Source of the DNA: Faecalibacillus faecis
Lineage (GTDB): Bacteria; Bacillota_I; Bacilli_A; Erysipelotrichales; Coprobacillaceae
Assembly (NCBI RefSeq): GCF_003024675.1
Contig: NZ_PYLP01000009.1
Coordinates: forward strand, 18,679 to 82,678
Direction: 5' to 3'
Length of the DNA stretch: 64,000 nt
Below, in pieces: positions 9,720-18,971 of the stretch (position 1 is its first letter; the number at the start of each line of letters is the position of its first letter). Under the pieces are notes generated by a model that saw only the letters and a program-made list of their open reading frames with translations, ran no database searches and had not been told where the DNA came from. The translations under genes were made by a program, and so were the position numbers.

Positions 9720-10055
9720 CTTTATATATAAAAGTAGAAAATAAAGAATTAAAAGCCAAAGTGGTTTTAATAATAATGTAAATTTGAATTCTTGAAAATG
9801 AAAAATGATTTGTATGATTAAATAAATAAAAGGGAAAATAAGGCCATGGATCCATGGTTTTTCTTTTACATTTTTAAAGAAAAACAAAGTAAAAACACTT
9901 AACAAAAAATAATTCATTATAATTAAAAGAATGTTATAAACAAAAGATGAAACATGCATAAAGGAAAGTAAAACAGCCATAATAAAACTAACTAAAAAAT
10001 AACTTACAAATAAAAAGAAATAAGCCAATAAATAAGGCATCATTATTTTTTTCAT
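9705..10055 (-). CDS. Small membrane protein, TIGR04086-like
   Basis: A 116-residue hydrophobic protein with about four membrane segments (YLLAYFFLFVSYFLVSFIMAV, VYNILLIIMNYFLLSVFTLFFF, HGLIFPFIYLIIQIIF, LWLLILYFLLLY). Size and topology resemble the TIGR04086 (YrzE) group, but this is a weak assignment based on topology. A good ribosome site AGGAGG precedes the ATG. Divergent from the DUF421 gene. Confidence 0.6.
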   Translation of the reverse strand: MKKIMMPYLLAYFFLFVSYFLVSFIMAVLLSFMHVSSFVYNILLIIMNYFLLSVFTLFFFKNVKEKPWIHGLIFPFIYLIIQIIFHFQEFKFTLLLKPLWLLILYFLLLYIKKKQQ

Positions 10056-10109
10056 AGAAACCTCCTATTAAAGAATATGAAAAAACAAAGTAAGTAGAAC
10101 GGAGAAAAT

Positions 10110-10736
10110 ATGTTTAAAGTCTTTATTATCAGTGTTTTCCTTTATGTCTATCTCACAATCTTATTAAGACTTTTTGGTAAAAAAGAATTTAGTCAACTTA
10201 ATGTCTTTGACTTTGTTGTTTTTTTGGTTATTGCAGAAATCACAACTATGTCTTTAGAAAGTCAAGAATTATCTGTGATAGAAAGTGTTATTGCGACAAT
10301 TACACTTATTGTTTTAGATCGCGTTGAATCATTTATTACTATGCGTTCTAAAAAACTAAGAGATTTTTTTGAAGGAAGACCTTGTTATATTATTTATAAA
10401 GGAAAAATTCAATATCAAAACATGAAAAAACTGAGATATAGCATTGATGATCTTTGTCATCATTTAAGGGTAAGTGATATTGATAGTGTATCTAAAGTTG
10501 ATTTCGCGGTATTAGAAACCAATGGATCACTTTCAGTCATTACAAAACAAGATAGCCAAACCCATTTACCAGATGCTTTAATTAGTGATGGTACAATCAA
10601 TGAAGAAGCTTTACAGCTTTTAAATAAAGATGTGTCGTGGCTAAAAAATGAACTAAAGAAAAAACACATTTCTCATATAGAAGATGTGCTTTATTGTATC
10701 TTAGAAAAAAATGGTTTATATGTCATAAAAAAATAA
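10110..10736 (+). CDS. DUF421/YetF family membrane protein
   Basis: A 208-residue protein of the YetF family: two to three N-terminal membrane segments with the conserved LLRLFGKKEFSQLNVFDFVVFLVIAEI stretch and a cytoplasmic part with GRPCYIIYKGKI, LRVSDIDSVSKVDFAVLETNGSLSVI. The family is of unclear function, sometimes linked to sporulation or stress. It converges with the ZIP gene, whose stop lies immediately after its own. Confidence 0.87.
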   Translation: MFKVFIISVFLYVYLTILLRLFGKKEFSQLNVFDFVVFLVIAEITTMSLESQELSVIESVIATITLIVLDRVESFITMRSKKLRDFFEGRPCYIIYKGKIQYQNMKKLRYSIDDLCHHLRVSDIDSVSKVDFAVLETNGSLSVITKQDSQTHLPDALISDGTINEEALQLLNKDVSWLKNELKKKHISHIEDVLYCILEKNGLYVIKK

Positions 10737-11516
10737 TCAGCCAAGAAGAACATCCAACATCATCATAATCATAAAGCCTACCATAAAACTCATTGTACCT
10801 ACATCGATTTCTTTTAATGCATTGGCTTCAGGAATAAGTTCTTCAATACAAACAAACATCATGGCTCCGGCAGCAAAGCTTAAAGCAAAAGGAAGAATGC
10901 TACTAAAAACTTGGGCAAAGAGAAAACCAAACAGGGCACTTGGTATTTCTACAAGGGCAGAAAACTGTCCATACATCATGGCTTTAAAACGAGATAAGCC
11001 ACTTTCATGTAAAGGTAAAGAAATTGCTGTTCCTTCAGGAAAATTTTGAATACCAATCCCAATAGATAAAATAAGTGCAGGTAATAAATTACTTTTAACA
11101 CCTGCAATGGCAATGCCGACTGCTAAACCTTCGGGAATATTGTGAAGTGTCATAGCGAGTAAAAGAAGCTTGTTTTTAGAAAGTTTATTTTGAGGACCTT
11201 CTTTTTGATGAGAAATAATGTGTTCGTGAGGTAAAAACTTATCGCACAGTCTTAAAAAAAGTCCTCCAATAAAAAAGATAATAGGGATTAAAAAGAGAAG
11301 AAAAAAATGATCTTGGACTTGATTGATTGCTGGAAGCAATAAGGAAAAGAAGGTAGCTGCAATCATAATTCCAGCTGCTAAACCTAAAGCACTGCTGATC
11401 AGTTTTTGACTTTTGTTTTTTACAAAATAAACCAGGCTTGAACCTAAAAAAGTCATTAACCAATTAAAAAAAGAAAGAAGAAAAGCAAGTAAAAAAAGTT
11501 GAATATTTGATAACAT
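10737..11516 (-). CDS. ZIP family metal transporter
   Basis: A 259-residue, about eight-span transporter of the ZIP/GufA type, importing zinc or other divalent metals. The two metal-binding motifs of the pore are visible as LHNIPEGLAVGIA and IQNFPEGTAISLPL, with a third EELIPEA motif near the C-terminus. A histidine-containing loop (PHEHIISHQKEG) between segments three and four is typical. Its ribosome site GGAGGT is five bases from the ATG but lies completely within a 14-bp stem (11517-11550), so translation may be controlled. Confidence 0.9.
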   Translation of the reverse strand: MLSNIQLFLLAFLLSFFNWLMTFLGSSLVYFVKNKSQKLISSALGLAAGIMIAATFFSLLLPAINQVQDHFFLLFLIPIIFFIGGLFLRLCDKFLPHEHIISHQKEGPQNKLSKNKLLLLAMTLHNIPEGLAVGIAIAGVKSNLLPALILSIGIGIQNFPEGTAISLPLHESGLSRFKAMMYGQFSALVEIPSALFGFLFAQVFSSILPFALSFAAGAMMFVCIEELIPEANALKEIDVGTMSFMVGFMIMMMLDVLLG

Positions 11517-11550
11517 AAAAGACCTCCATAGTACAATATGAAGGTCTTTT
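11517..11550 (-). promoter_or_regulatory. Hairpin that buries the ZIP ribosome site; also a possible terminator
   Basis: On the minus strand the two arms (11537-11550 and 11517-11530) pair over 14 positions with one T·G wobble around a TTGTAC loop. The 3' arm contains GGAGGT, the ribosome site of the ZIP gene, and ends in TTTT directly before its ATG. It can act as a terminator for the upstream TPR-like gene and as a lock on ZIP translation. Confidence 0.75.
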
Positions 11551-11564
11551 TGTTTGGTATAGGC

Positions 11565-12818
11565 TTATCTATTGATAAAGTCATAATCACTATCATCAAT
11601 TGTAATTAAGATAGCTTTTTCTGTAAGACGTTGTTTTTTAGTATCGTAAGTAGGTAAGACTGTATAGTTGACACGTTCATTTCTTTCAACTTCTTCATCA
11701 TAAGCAAAATCTGCTTGTCTAAAGAAAATTGGATCATGATCATAAACAGAGATGTTGCCAAATTGATTTTGTTCATTATAGTAAACAACTTTACCTGATT
11801 TACGAACTACTAAACTATCAAGGTGAGACATGATTAAATCATACATTTCATCATAAAGTGTGCTTGAATCTTTACCTTGATATTTTTCATCAATTGTAAG
11901 TGGACATTCTTTTTGATTTTCATCACATAAAGTTTTTACAAAAGAATGAACAACTTTAATTAATAATTCATTACCATTATTTTCAACAGCTTCATTTAAT
12001 CTTTGATATAAAGGAAGTTGTTCAAAGCTATATCCTTTTTCAAAGAATTCATAAAGTAAATAAGCATTTGCTTCTTTTGTTTTACCTACAGTAACATTTG
12101 TTTTATATAAAACTTCATAGAAGTTAACACCTTTAATACGATTATGTAAAGAAATAAATTCTCTGTTAGCTTCATCGTATTCTTTTAATTCTAATAAAGC
12201 ACAACCTCTATAATATTTAATCCATTGTAAAGCATTATAATGCCATTTGAGTGGTGTTGCTAATGCTTGGTTTGCACATTCAACACAGGCTTTATATTGT
12301 TTTGTTTCAAATAAAGCACGTACTTTTAATCTAAAGTATCTTTCTTTAAATGATTCAAATTCTTTACCCTCTTTATTAACAAAAGGTTTATCAGATAATA
12401 ATTTAATATCTAATTTATTAAGCATTTTAATCATTAAATCATAATTGATTGGTGTTTGGCTTAAAGCATATTTGATAGCTCTGTTGATTGCTGGTTCAAC
12501 TGGAGAGTATTTTTCTTGTTTACAGATATTTAAAATGTCTTCTAGAATATCAAAGAAGAGATTTTCTTTTTCTTTGATTTTTTCATCATCAATATTAATA
12601 AACTTATTGTATAAAGCATATCCATATTGATTAATATATCCTTTTAAAGATGGAGCCATTTGTAAAAATGTACTTCCTACTTCAATCGCATCATCATTTC
12701 TGTTGTTGTTTTTTAATAATTTAATAAAGTCATTGGCTTCAAATTCATTGAAAGAAGCAGCATCTTCATTGAATTTATTAAAATATCTTTCAATACTTTT
12801 TAATTCGTTTTCGTTCAT
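11565..12818 (-). CDS. TPR-like repeat protein of unknown function
   Basis: About 417 residues, no signal or membrane segment. Helix-rich with tandem motifs reminiscent of TPRs (NRNDDAIEVGSTFLQMAP, RALFETKQYKACVECANQALATPLKWHYN, YYRGCALLELKEYDEANREF, LYKTNVTVGKTKEANAYLLYEFFEKG). The C-terminal 100 residues (about from DEMYDLIMSHLDSLVVRKSGKVVYY) look globular with beta strands. The start at 12818 follows GAGGTGA. Divergent from pnp. I do not recognise a named family; a scaffold or regulatory role is only a guess. Confidence 0.6.
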   Translation of the reverse strand: MNENELKSIERYFNKFNEDAASFNEFEANDFIKLLKNNNRNDDAIEVGSTFLQMAPSLKGYINQYGYALYNKFINIDDEKIKEKENLFFDILEDILNICKQEKYSPVEPAINRAIKYALSQTPINYDLMIKMLNKLDIKLLSDKPFVNKEGKEFESFKERYFRLKVRALFETKQYKACVECANQALATPLKWHYNALQWIKYYRGCALLELKEYDEANREFISLHNRIKGVNFYEVLYKTNVTVGKTKEANAYLLYEFFEKGYSFEQLPLYQRLNEAVENNGNELLIKVVHSFVKTLCDENQKECPLTIDEKYQGKDSSTLYDEMYDLIMSHLDSLVVRKSGKVVYYNEQNQFGNISVYDHDPIFFRQADFAYDEEVERNERVNYTVLPTYDTKKQRLTEKAILITIDDSDYDFINR

Positions 12819-12868
12819 AAAAATCACCTCGTTCACTATTATATCATTTATTTACCATGAATAACATA

Positions 12869-12903
12869 AAATGTTTTTAAAAACATTTTTAATATGCTAT
12901 AAT
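12869..12903 (+). promoter_or_regulatory. pnp promoter with a perfect 20-bp inverted repeat
   Basis: AAATGTTTTT is followed directly by its inverse AAAAACATTT (12869-12888). Ten bases on is an extended -10, TGcTATAAT (TATAAT at 12898-12903). The repeat occupies the -35 zone, so it could be an operator or a weak terminator for a transcript from the left. Confidence 0.55.
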
Positions 12904-12929
12904 AATGCAGAAAATTAAGAGGTGAAAAA

Positions 12930-15071
12930 ATGAGTAAACAAGTGTTTAGTACAGATTTTTACGGGAAAAATCTGACAGTAGAAGTAGGAGAGTTAGCAAA
13001 ACAAGCTAACGGTAGTGTTTTAGTAAGATATGATGATACAGTCATCTTATCAACAGCTGTTGCTGGAAAAGAACCAAAAAGTGTAGATTTCTTTCCACTA
13101 ACAGTTACATATGAAGAAAAATTATATTCTGTGGGTAAAATTCCAGGAGGATTCTTAAAAAGAGAAGGACGTCCAAGTGAACATGGAACTTTAACTGCAA
13201 GAATGATTGATAGACCAATTCGTCCATTATTTGCAGATGGATTTAGAAATGAAGTGCAAGTTGTTAATACTGTGTTATCGGTAGATCAACAAGCTTCTCC
13301 AGAAATGGCCGCAATGTTAGGGGCTTCTCTAGCATTATGCGTTTCTGATATTCCTTTCAATGGGCCAATCGCTGGTGTTAATGTTGGTTTAATTGATGGT
13401 GAATTTACAATCAATGCTGGTCCTGAAGAAATGGAAAGAAGTTTAATCAACTTAGAAGTAGCAGGAACAAAAGATGCTATCAACATGGTTGAAGCTGATG
13501 CTAAAGAAGTTGATGAAGATACAATGTTAAATGCTTTAATGTTTGGACATGAAGCAATTAAAGAATTAATTGCTTTTGAAGAAAAAGTGGTTGAAGCATG
13601 TGGTAAAGAAAAAATCGAAATTCCATTATTTGAATTAGATGAAGCTTTAGTTCAAGAAATTACAGATTTATGTAATGATGAAATGGTTGCTGCTGTATCT
13701 ATTCCAGGAAAACTTGAAAGATATGCTGCCATTGATGAAATCATGGATCGTGTAACTGCACAATATGATGAAAAAGAATATGCAGATGAAGAAACAAAAG
13801 AATCTGTCATGAAACAAGTTGGAATCATCTTACATGACTTAGAAAAAAATGAAGTAAGACGTTTAATTACTGAAGAAAAAATTAGACCAGATGGTCGTAA
13901 AATTGACGAAGTACGTCCATTAAATGCACAAGTTGATTTATTGCCAAGAGTTCATGGTTCTGCTTTATTTACAAGAGGTGAAACACAAGTTTTATCTGTA
14001 TGTACATTAGGAGCTATGGGAGAAGTTCAAAAAATCGATGGTTTAGGATTAGAAGATCAAAAACGTTTTATGCATCATTATAACTTCCCACCATATTCAG
14101 TTGGTGAAACAGGAAGAATGGGTGCTCCAGGACGTCGTGAAATTGGACATGGTGCTTTAGGAGAAAGAGCTTTAGCACAAGTTATCCCAAGTGAAAAAGA
14201 TTTCCCATATACAATTCGTGTTGTTTCTGAAGTCTTAGAATCAAATGGATCAAGTTCACAAGCATCTATTTGTGCTTCATCAATGGCTTTAATGACTGCT
14301 GGTGTACCAATTTCAAATCCAGTTTCTGGAGTTGCGATGGGACTTGTTAAAAAAGGTGACGATTATACAATCTTAACTGATATCCAAGGTATGGAAGACC
14401 ACTTAGGAGATATGGATTTCAAAGTAGCTGGTACTAAAAACGGTATTTGTGCTTTACAAATGGATATCAAAATTGACGGTATTACAAAAGAAATCTTACA
14501 AGAAGCTTTAGCACAAGCAAAAGTAGGACGTGCTCAAATCATGGATTGTATGTTAGGAGCAATTCCTGCACCACGTGATCATTTATCTAAATACGCACCA
14601 AAAATGCATGTTATGCATATTGATCCAGAACAAATTAGAGATGTTATTGGACGTGGTGGAGAAACAATTAATGAAATCATTGAAAAATCAAATGATGTTA
14701 AAATTGATATTGATCAAGACGGTACAGTGGTTATCTACCATAGTGATCAAGAAGCCATCGACACAGCTGTTTCTTTAATTGAAAGAATTGTTAAAAAAGC
14801 TGAAGTTGGTGAAATCTATGATGGAACAATCGCACGTGTAAATGATAACTATGCATTCGTTACTTTATTTGAAGGTACAGATGGATTCTTACATATTTCT
14901 GATTGGTCTTATGAAAGAACAAGCAAAATGCAAGATGTATGTAAGGCAGGAGATGTCATCAAAGTAAAAGTTACTAAAGTTGATGAAAAAGGTAAAGTTA
15001 ATGTTTCTAGAAAAGCATTACTTCCAAAACCAGTTAAAAAAGAAGAAAAAATTGAAAAAAATGAAAAATAA
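12930..15071 (+). CDS. pnp: Polynucleotide phosphorylase
   Basis: 3'-5' exoribonuclease and polymerase of the RNA degradosome. Domains in order: first RNase PH-like domain (about 10-220, with [19 protein letters not shown]), helical domain, second RNase PH domain (from [13 protein letters not shown], with [26 protein letters not shown] and [16 protein letters not shown]), a KH domain ([16 protein letters not shown]) and an S1 RNA-binding domain ([30 protein letters not shown]). Full length at 713 residues. It overlaps maf by 11 bases. Confidence 0.97.
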   Translation: MSKQVFSTDFYGKNLTVEVGELAKQANGSVLVRYDDTVILSTAVAGKEPKSVDFFPLTVTYEEKLYSVGKIPGGFLKREGRPSEHGTLTARMIDRPIRPLFADGFRNEVQVVNTVLSVDQQASPEMAAMLGASLALCVSDIPFNGPIAGVNVGLIDGEFTINAGPEEMERSLINLEVAGTKDAINMVEADAKEVDEDTMLNALMFGHEAIKELIAFEEKVVEACGKEKIEIPLFELDEALVQEITDLCNDEMVAAVSIPGKLERYAAIDEIMDRVTAQYDEKEYADEETKESVMKQVGIILHDLEKNEVRRLITEEKIRPDGRKIDEVRPLNAQVDLLPRVHGSALFTRGETQVLSVCTLGAMGEVQKIDGLGLEDQKRFMHHYNFPPYSVGETGRMGAPGRREIGHGALGERALAQVIPSEKDFPYTIRVVSEVLESNGSSSQASICASSMALMTAGVPISNPVSGVAMGLVKKGDDYTILTDIQGMEDHLGDMDFKVAGTKNGICALQMDIKIDGITKEILQEALAQAKVGRAQIMDCMLGAIPAPRDHLSKYAPKMHVMHIDPEQIRDVIGRGGETINEIIEKSNDVKIDIDQDGTVVIYHSDQEAIDTAVSLIERIVKKAEVGEIYDGTIARVNDNYAFVTLFEGTDGFLHISDWSYERTSKMQDVCKAGDVIKVKVTKVDEKGKVNVSRKALLPKPVKKEEKIEKNEK

Positions 15072-15615
15072 AATCATACTTGCAAGTAGTTCTCCAAGAA
15101 GAAAAGAACTTTTCGATAAATATGGAATAGACTATACAGTAGATTTTGTAGAAACAGAAGAAGTGTTAGACGAAAGTTTAACACTTTTTAAAAGACTAGA
15201 AAACATTGCTTTACAAAAAGCTAAACCACTTCAAATAAAATATCCAAATAATATTATCATTTCAGCAGATACCATGGTAACCTTTCAAGATGAAATGTTA
15301 GGAAAACCAAAAGATCGAGAAGACGCTAAAAGAATGCTTAATATGTTATCAAATAATAAACAAGTTGTTATTACGGCAGTATGTGTTATTAAAGATCAAC
15401 AAATCACAACATTTACAGATGCGACAACTGTTACATTTAAAGAATTATCTAATCAAGAAATTGAAGATTATCTTGATACAAATGAATGGCAAGGCAAAGC
15501 GGGTGCTTATGCAATCCAAGGCATTGCTTCGAAGTTTGTAGAAAAGATTGATGGGGATTTAGAAAATGTCATTGGAATGCCAATGTATAAAGTTATCAAA
15601 TATTTAGAAGCTTAA
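15061..15615 (+). CDS. maf: Maf family nucleotide pyrophosphatase
   Basis: Hydrolyses non-canonical or modified nucleoside triphosphates, mainly dTTP/UTP in this group. The family start [19 protein letters not shown] is immediately after the ATG at 15061, which lies inside the end of pnp. Other family blocks: [20 protein letters not shown] and [22 protein letters not shown]. Length (184 aa) is normal. Longer starts would only extend into pnp reading frame territory and are rejected. Confidence 0.93.
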   Translation: MKNKIILASSSPRRKELFDKYGIDYTVDFVETEEVLDESLTLFKRLENIALQKAKPLQIKYPNNIIISADTMVTFQDEMLGKPKDREDAKRMLNMLSNNKQVVITAVCVIKDQQITTFTDATTVTFKELSNQEIEDYLDTNEWQGKAGAYAIQGIASKFVEKIDGDLENVIGMPMYKVIKYLEA

Positions 15616-15636
15616 CGAGAAATCGTTAAGTTTTTT
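15611..15636 (+). terminator. Intrinsic terminator after maf
   Basis: CTTAACGA and TCGTTAAG pair around a GAAA loop and lead into six T residues at the maf stop codon. Confidence 0.88.
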
Positions 15637-15692
15637 CTTTACTATGATATAATTAAGTAAATAGAAAAGGTTCAAAAAGGAGGAAAAATATT

Positions 15693-16001
15693 ATGAATAA
15701 TTTTGCAGAGATTGTAAGAGTAGGCATTATTACAGGACTTGGCGTGGTTTTAATGATTATAGCTCTTTTAATAGCAAATGGGAACTCGTTTCTAACAAAA
15801 GGAATGAACAAGAAGTATACAAATGAATCTGTTAGAGATTATTGTAAGAGTAATTGTTTGGGACAAATTATTTTTTCTTTAGGTCTTATTTTAGAAGGTA
15901 TCTTTTCTAAAGAAATATTTTATTATTTAGGAGTTGGATGTTTATTTTTTGGAACAATAATTATGGTGGCTGCTTCTAAAAAATTAGTAAAAAGAGTATG
16001 A
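15693..16001 (+). CDS. Small membrane protein, DUF3784-like
   Basis: A 102-residue protein with three membrane segments (VGIITGLGVVLMIIALLIAN, LGQIIFSLGLILEGI, FYYLGVGCLFFGTIIMVAA). The TKGMNKKYTN...YCKSNCLG stretch between segments one and two resembles DUF3784-type proteins found in many Firmicutes. Preceded by AAGGAGG. No function known. Confidence 0.6.
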   Translation: MNNFAEIVRVGIITGLGVVLMIIALLIANGNSFLTKGMNKKYTNESVRDYCKSNCLGQIIFSLGLILEGIFSKEIFYYLGVGCLFFGTIIMVAASKKLVKRV

Positions 16002-16051
16002 TGATTATATTATTCAAATGGTTCTGACATGAAATTAAAATAGTATAAATA

Positions 16052-16088
16052 AAAACAGATTTCACAAATATTAGAAATCTGTTTTTTT
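16052..16088 (+). terminator. Intrinsic terminator
   Basis: AACAGATTTC pairs with GAAATCTGTT around a ten-base loop and is followed by seven T residues. It sits between the DUF3784-like gene and the nuclease remnant. Confidence 0.85.
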
Positions 16089-16108
16089 ACTATAGCTACT
16101 AAAGGAAC

Positions 16109-16258
16109 TTGAAAAAAGCATTAGATGAGTTATCTAACAAAGCTATTCAACAAATCAAAGATAATAAATATGGTTATGAATTAAAAGGAAAAGTCATCTA
16201 TATAGGTCTAGCACATCATGGTAAAGATGTAAACATTAAATGGGAAAACAAAAGATAG
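16109..16258 (+). pseudogene. C-terminal remnant of a PD-(D/E)XK nuclease / AAA-ATPase-like protein
   Basis: The frame from 16109 reads LKKALDELSNKAIQQIKDNKYGYELKGKVI and ends IGLAHHGKDVNIKWENKR before a stop at 16256. AIQQIKDNKY and the IGLAxxGK ending match the tail of the AAA-ATPase-like family whose C-terminus is a PD-(D/E)XK nuclease (PF09820/PF08011 type), large multicopy proteins of gut Firmicutes and Bacteroidetes. No start codon or upstream part remains. The rest of the 394-base gap holds two terminators. Confidence 0.6.
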
Positions 16259-16264
16259 TCTTAT

Positions 16265-16289
16265 AAAGCTCGTTTTGTACGAGCTTTTA
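16265..16289 (+). terminator. Intrinsic terminator after the nuclease remnant
   Basis: AAAGCTCGT and ACGAGCTTT form a stem around TTTGT, followed by TTTTAAT. It is positioned a few bases after the stop of the remnant, showing that a complete gene once ended here. Confidence 0.8.
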
Positions 16290-16395
16290 ATATCTTATTA
16301 TATTTTTTTGATTCCATTAAGAACAATCAGTCTGTATAGTTCGTTTTTCACAAGATTTACACAAGTATAATTTATAATATATCCTCAGAGAGGTT

Positions 16396-16797
16396 ATGAT
16401 AAGGAAAAAAATAGATCTTTATTTGATATATCTATATTATGCTTTAGAAGCTTGTCTTTATATCGGTTATAGACTTTGGACAATTTATGGATGCACAGAA
16501 AAAGGGGCTGGAGTTTATACTTTTTTAGTGATTTTGTTTAATTTTTATTCAACTTTATGTTTACTTTATGTAACATTACAGGCCTACATGCGAAGAAAAA
16601 AAATCTCAATTAATATAAAAAGAAATACAATTTTGTTATTAATGATTCTTCTTTTTGATTTGTTAGTTTATGGTTTTGATCGAATTTTAACAATGTTTTC
16701 AAACAATCCACAGTTTTATATGATTTGTTTTATGTGTTTAGCACATGCTAAAATTTATATAAGAGATAAAAGAAAACCTTTAAGAAATGAGGAATAG
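16396..16797 (+). CDS. Hypothetical four-span membrane protein
   Basis: 133 residues with membrane segments LIYLYYALEACLYIGYRLWTIY, AGVYTFLVILFNFYSTLCLLYVTLQAY, ILLLMILLFDLLVYGFDRIL and FYMICFMCLAHAKIYI, and a basic tail. A ribosome site AGAGAGG stands before the ATG. No family recognised. It is located between the nuclease remnant and the XRE-sensor gene on the same strand. Confidence 0.55.
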   Translation: MIRKKIDLYLIYLYYALEACLYIGYRLWTIYGCTEKGAGVYTFLVILFNFYSTLCLLYVTLQAYMRRKKISINIKRNTILLLMILLFDLLVYGFDRILTMFSNNPQFYMICFMCLAHAKIYIRDKRKPLRNEE

Positions 16798-16947
16798 ATG
16801 AAAAAATATAAAATTCTTTTTTTAATCAATTTTAAAAAAAGCACATAATATCAAGGAATTCCACGCTTCGTAGACATATTCTCTAGATGAAATGTTGTAT
16901 CTTTTAAAGAAAGTTTTTAGTATGATAGGTGTAAGGGAGTTGTTTAT

Positions 16948-18969
16948 ATGGATAGTAAAAAAATTGGAAAAGTAATTGCAAAGAGAAGAAAAGAAAAAGG
17001 AATGACCCAAGGGGAACTGGCAGAAAGATTATCTGTTTCTAATAAGACAATTTCTAAATGGGAAACCGGGGCAGGGTTACCTGATATTTCGATTCTTGTT
17101 GATCTTGCAAGTGTTCTTGATATAAGTGTTGATGATTTATTGAAGGGAAAAGAAAATAAAGTTCAAAATATTCTATATGAGAAAAACTTTTTAATAAAAA
17201 AGAAATATTATAAAAAATATTTGAGAGATCATTATTTTGAAAGTAAGGCTTATTGGCTATTCAATTTTATAGGAATTATGTTTATTTTAGGGGGTTTTGC
17301 TTTTTTACCACTGCAACAATATATTCATCATTATGTAGATATTCTTGGTAAAAGTTTTATTGTTTTAGGAATTATTCTCATATTATTTCCTTTTATACAA
17401 ATCTTTTTTAAAAGCAACACTTTTAAAGAACGTGAAGTCTTTTATACATTTAAAGATAATGGAATGATCTATCAAGAAGATGAAGAAGAAATCTTTTATA
17501 GTTTTCCACAATTTAAAAGAATCAATTATAAAGATTTTATACTTTTAAAGAAAGATCAAAAGATTTTATTCGTTGATCTTAATGATTTAGATCAATTAGA
17601 AAATGATATAAAAGAAACAAAGATCAAGAAGAGTTCATTTTTAATTTCTTTATTTACCAGTGTTATAGGTTGTTCATTATTGGTCTTACAACTTGGTTAT
17701 TTAGTTATTTTAAAACGATTTGAATTTGAATATATTCATTCAATGAATCAAATTATATTTAATCTCATTATTTTATGTTGTTTTTTCATTAATTATTGTT
17801 TAATTAAGAAAAAGAAGATTAAGATTCAATATGCTTTAATAGGCTGTTTAGTATTTGTTGTAATTTCTATTTTTGGATTCCAGTATTTTCAAAAAGATGA
17901 AGAAATTTCATCTTTTTCTTCAAATTTAAAAAACAGAGCTGTTTTAAAATATGATGATAATGACCACCGTTTAGACATTTACCATTATACTTATTTATGC
18001 TTTGCTAGAAAAAGTGATACTGTTTCTACAGAAATAAAAGGTTATCATGGAAAATGGCTTACGAATGATTGCTATGTTTTTACTTATAATAACGAAGAAA
18101 ATCAAAAGAAAGTGTATGTATCTACTTTTGGTGATCGCGGTGATGGAATTTCATATTTTAATATTTTTCCTACATTGCAAGGGGAATGGTTTAATAAAAA
18201 TAACGGTGAAACAAAAACGTATCTTAAAGAAAATGCAGGACAATTAACTTTAAAAATAAAAAATAAAACGCAATATTTTGACGCAGATGAAACAAAACAA
18301 AATGGGACGATTGCTTTAACTTTATCTAAAGATGAAGAAGCTCAATATATTATTGCCTTAGATGAAAACTGTATTTTAAATGAGGATAATCTTTTAGATA
18401 AAAATGGAACAATTCAAATTTATAATCTTCAAAAAGATTCAAGTGTAACTCTTTATTGTGGGACCTATAAAGAAGATAAAAAAGAACAAGAAGAAATTGA
18501 TAATGACTATCGAAAACAAGCTAAAGAGCTTGTTAATAAAATGGTTGCTTATTTGAAAAAAGACTCAACATTACCTGATTTTGATGATAGAGAATCTCTT
18601 TTCAAAGTTCCTTCATCATCCAATGACTTTTATGTTGTGACAAGAGATGCTTATTTTCATTCTTTAAAATTATTTAAACAGGATGAAGCACAAGAAACGG
18701 GGCAAATTAAACAAATCAAAGTTTTAGCGGGAGATATTAATGATTTCTATGTTGAAATGACCTATACATCGACAATTACCTATTTAGGTGAAACAGAAAC
18801 CATGGATATTACATATCATTATCGTATAAAAAAGGGAAAGGATTGTTATTTGGTAGCCTTTGTTGGTTATCGTGTACCAGGGGATATTGGTTTAGTAAAG
18901 TGTGATCCTGTTATTGAAAAAGACGTTTCAACAAATGAAGATTATGCATATTCTGTAGGAGGACAGTAG
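16948..18969 (+). CDS. XRE-type HTH transmembrane regulator with an outer domain
   Basis: A 673-residue protein that starts with a standard XRE/Cro DNA-binding domain (residues 1-65, KVIAKRRKEKGMTQGELAERLSVSNKTISKWETG). Membrane segments follow at about 105-165 and 230-310 (LISLFTSVIGCSLLVLQLGYLVI, IIFNLIILCCFFINYCLI, YALIGCLVFVVISIFGFQYF). The C-terminal 350 residues are predicted outside the cell, with no named domain; the tail resembles an NTF2-like fold. It lies two bases before a MecA-like PBP gene, so it probably controls or senses the cell wall. I infer a one-component membrane sensor. Preceded by GGGAG. Confidence 0.75.
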   Translation: MDSKKIGKVIAKRRKEKGMTQGELAERLSVSNKTISKWETGAGLPDISILVDLASVLDISVDDLLKGKENKVQNILYEKNFLIKKKYYKKYLRDHYFESKAYWLFNFIGIMFILGGFAFLPLQQYIHHYVDILGKSFIVLGIILILFPFIQIFFKSNTFKEREVFYTFKDNGMIYQEDEEEIFYSFPQFKRINYKDFILLKKDQKILFVDLNDLDQLENDIKETKIKKSSFLISLFTSVIGCSLLVLQLGYLVILKRFEFEYIHSMNQIIFNLIILCCFFINYCLIKKKKIKIQYALIGCLVFVVISIFGFQYFQKDEEISSFSSNLKNRAVLKYDDNDHRLDIYHYTYLCFARKSDTVSTEIKGYHGKWLTNDCYVFTYNNEENQKKVYVSTFGDRGDGISYFNIFPTLQGEWFNKNNGETKTYLKENAGQLTLKIKNKTQYFDADETKQNGTIALTLSKDEEAQYIIALDENCILNEDNLLDKNGTIQIYNLQKDSSVTLYCGTYKEDKKEQEEIDNDYRKQAKELVNKMVAYLKKDSTLPDFDDRESLFKVPSSSNDFYVVTRDAYFHSLKLFKQDEAQETGQIKQIKVLAGDINDFYVEMTYTSTITYLGETETMDITYHYRIKKGKDCYLVAFVGYRVPGDIGLVKCDPVIEKDVSTNEDYAYSVGGQ

Positions 18970-18971
18970 AA

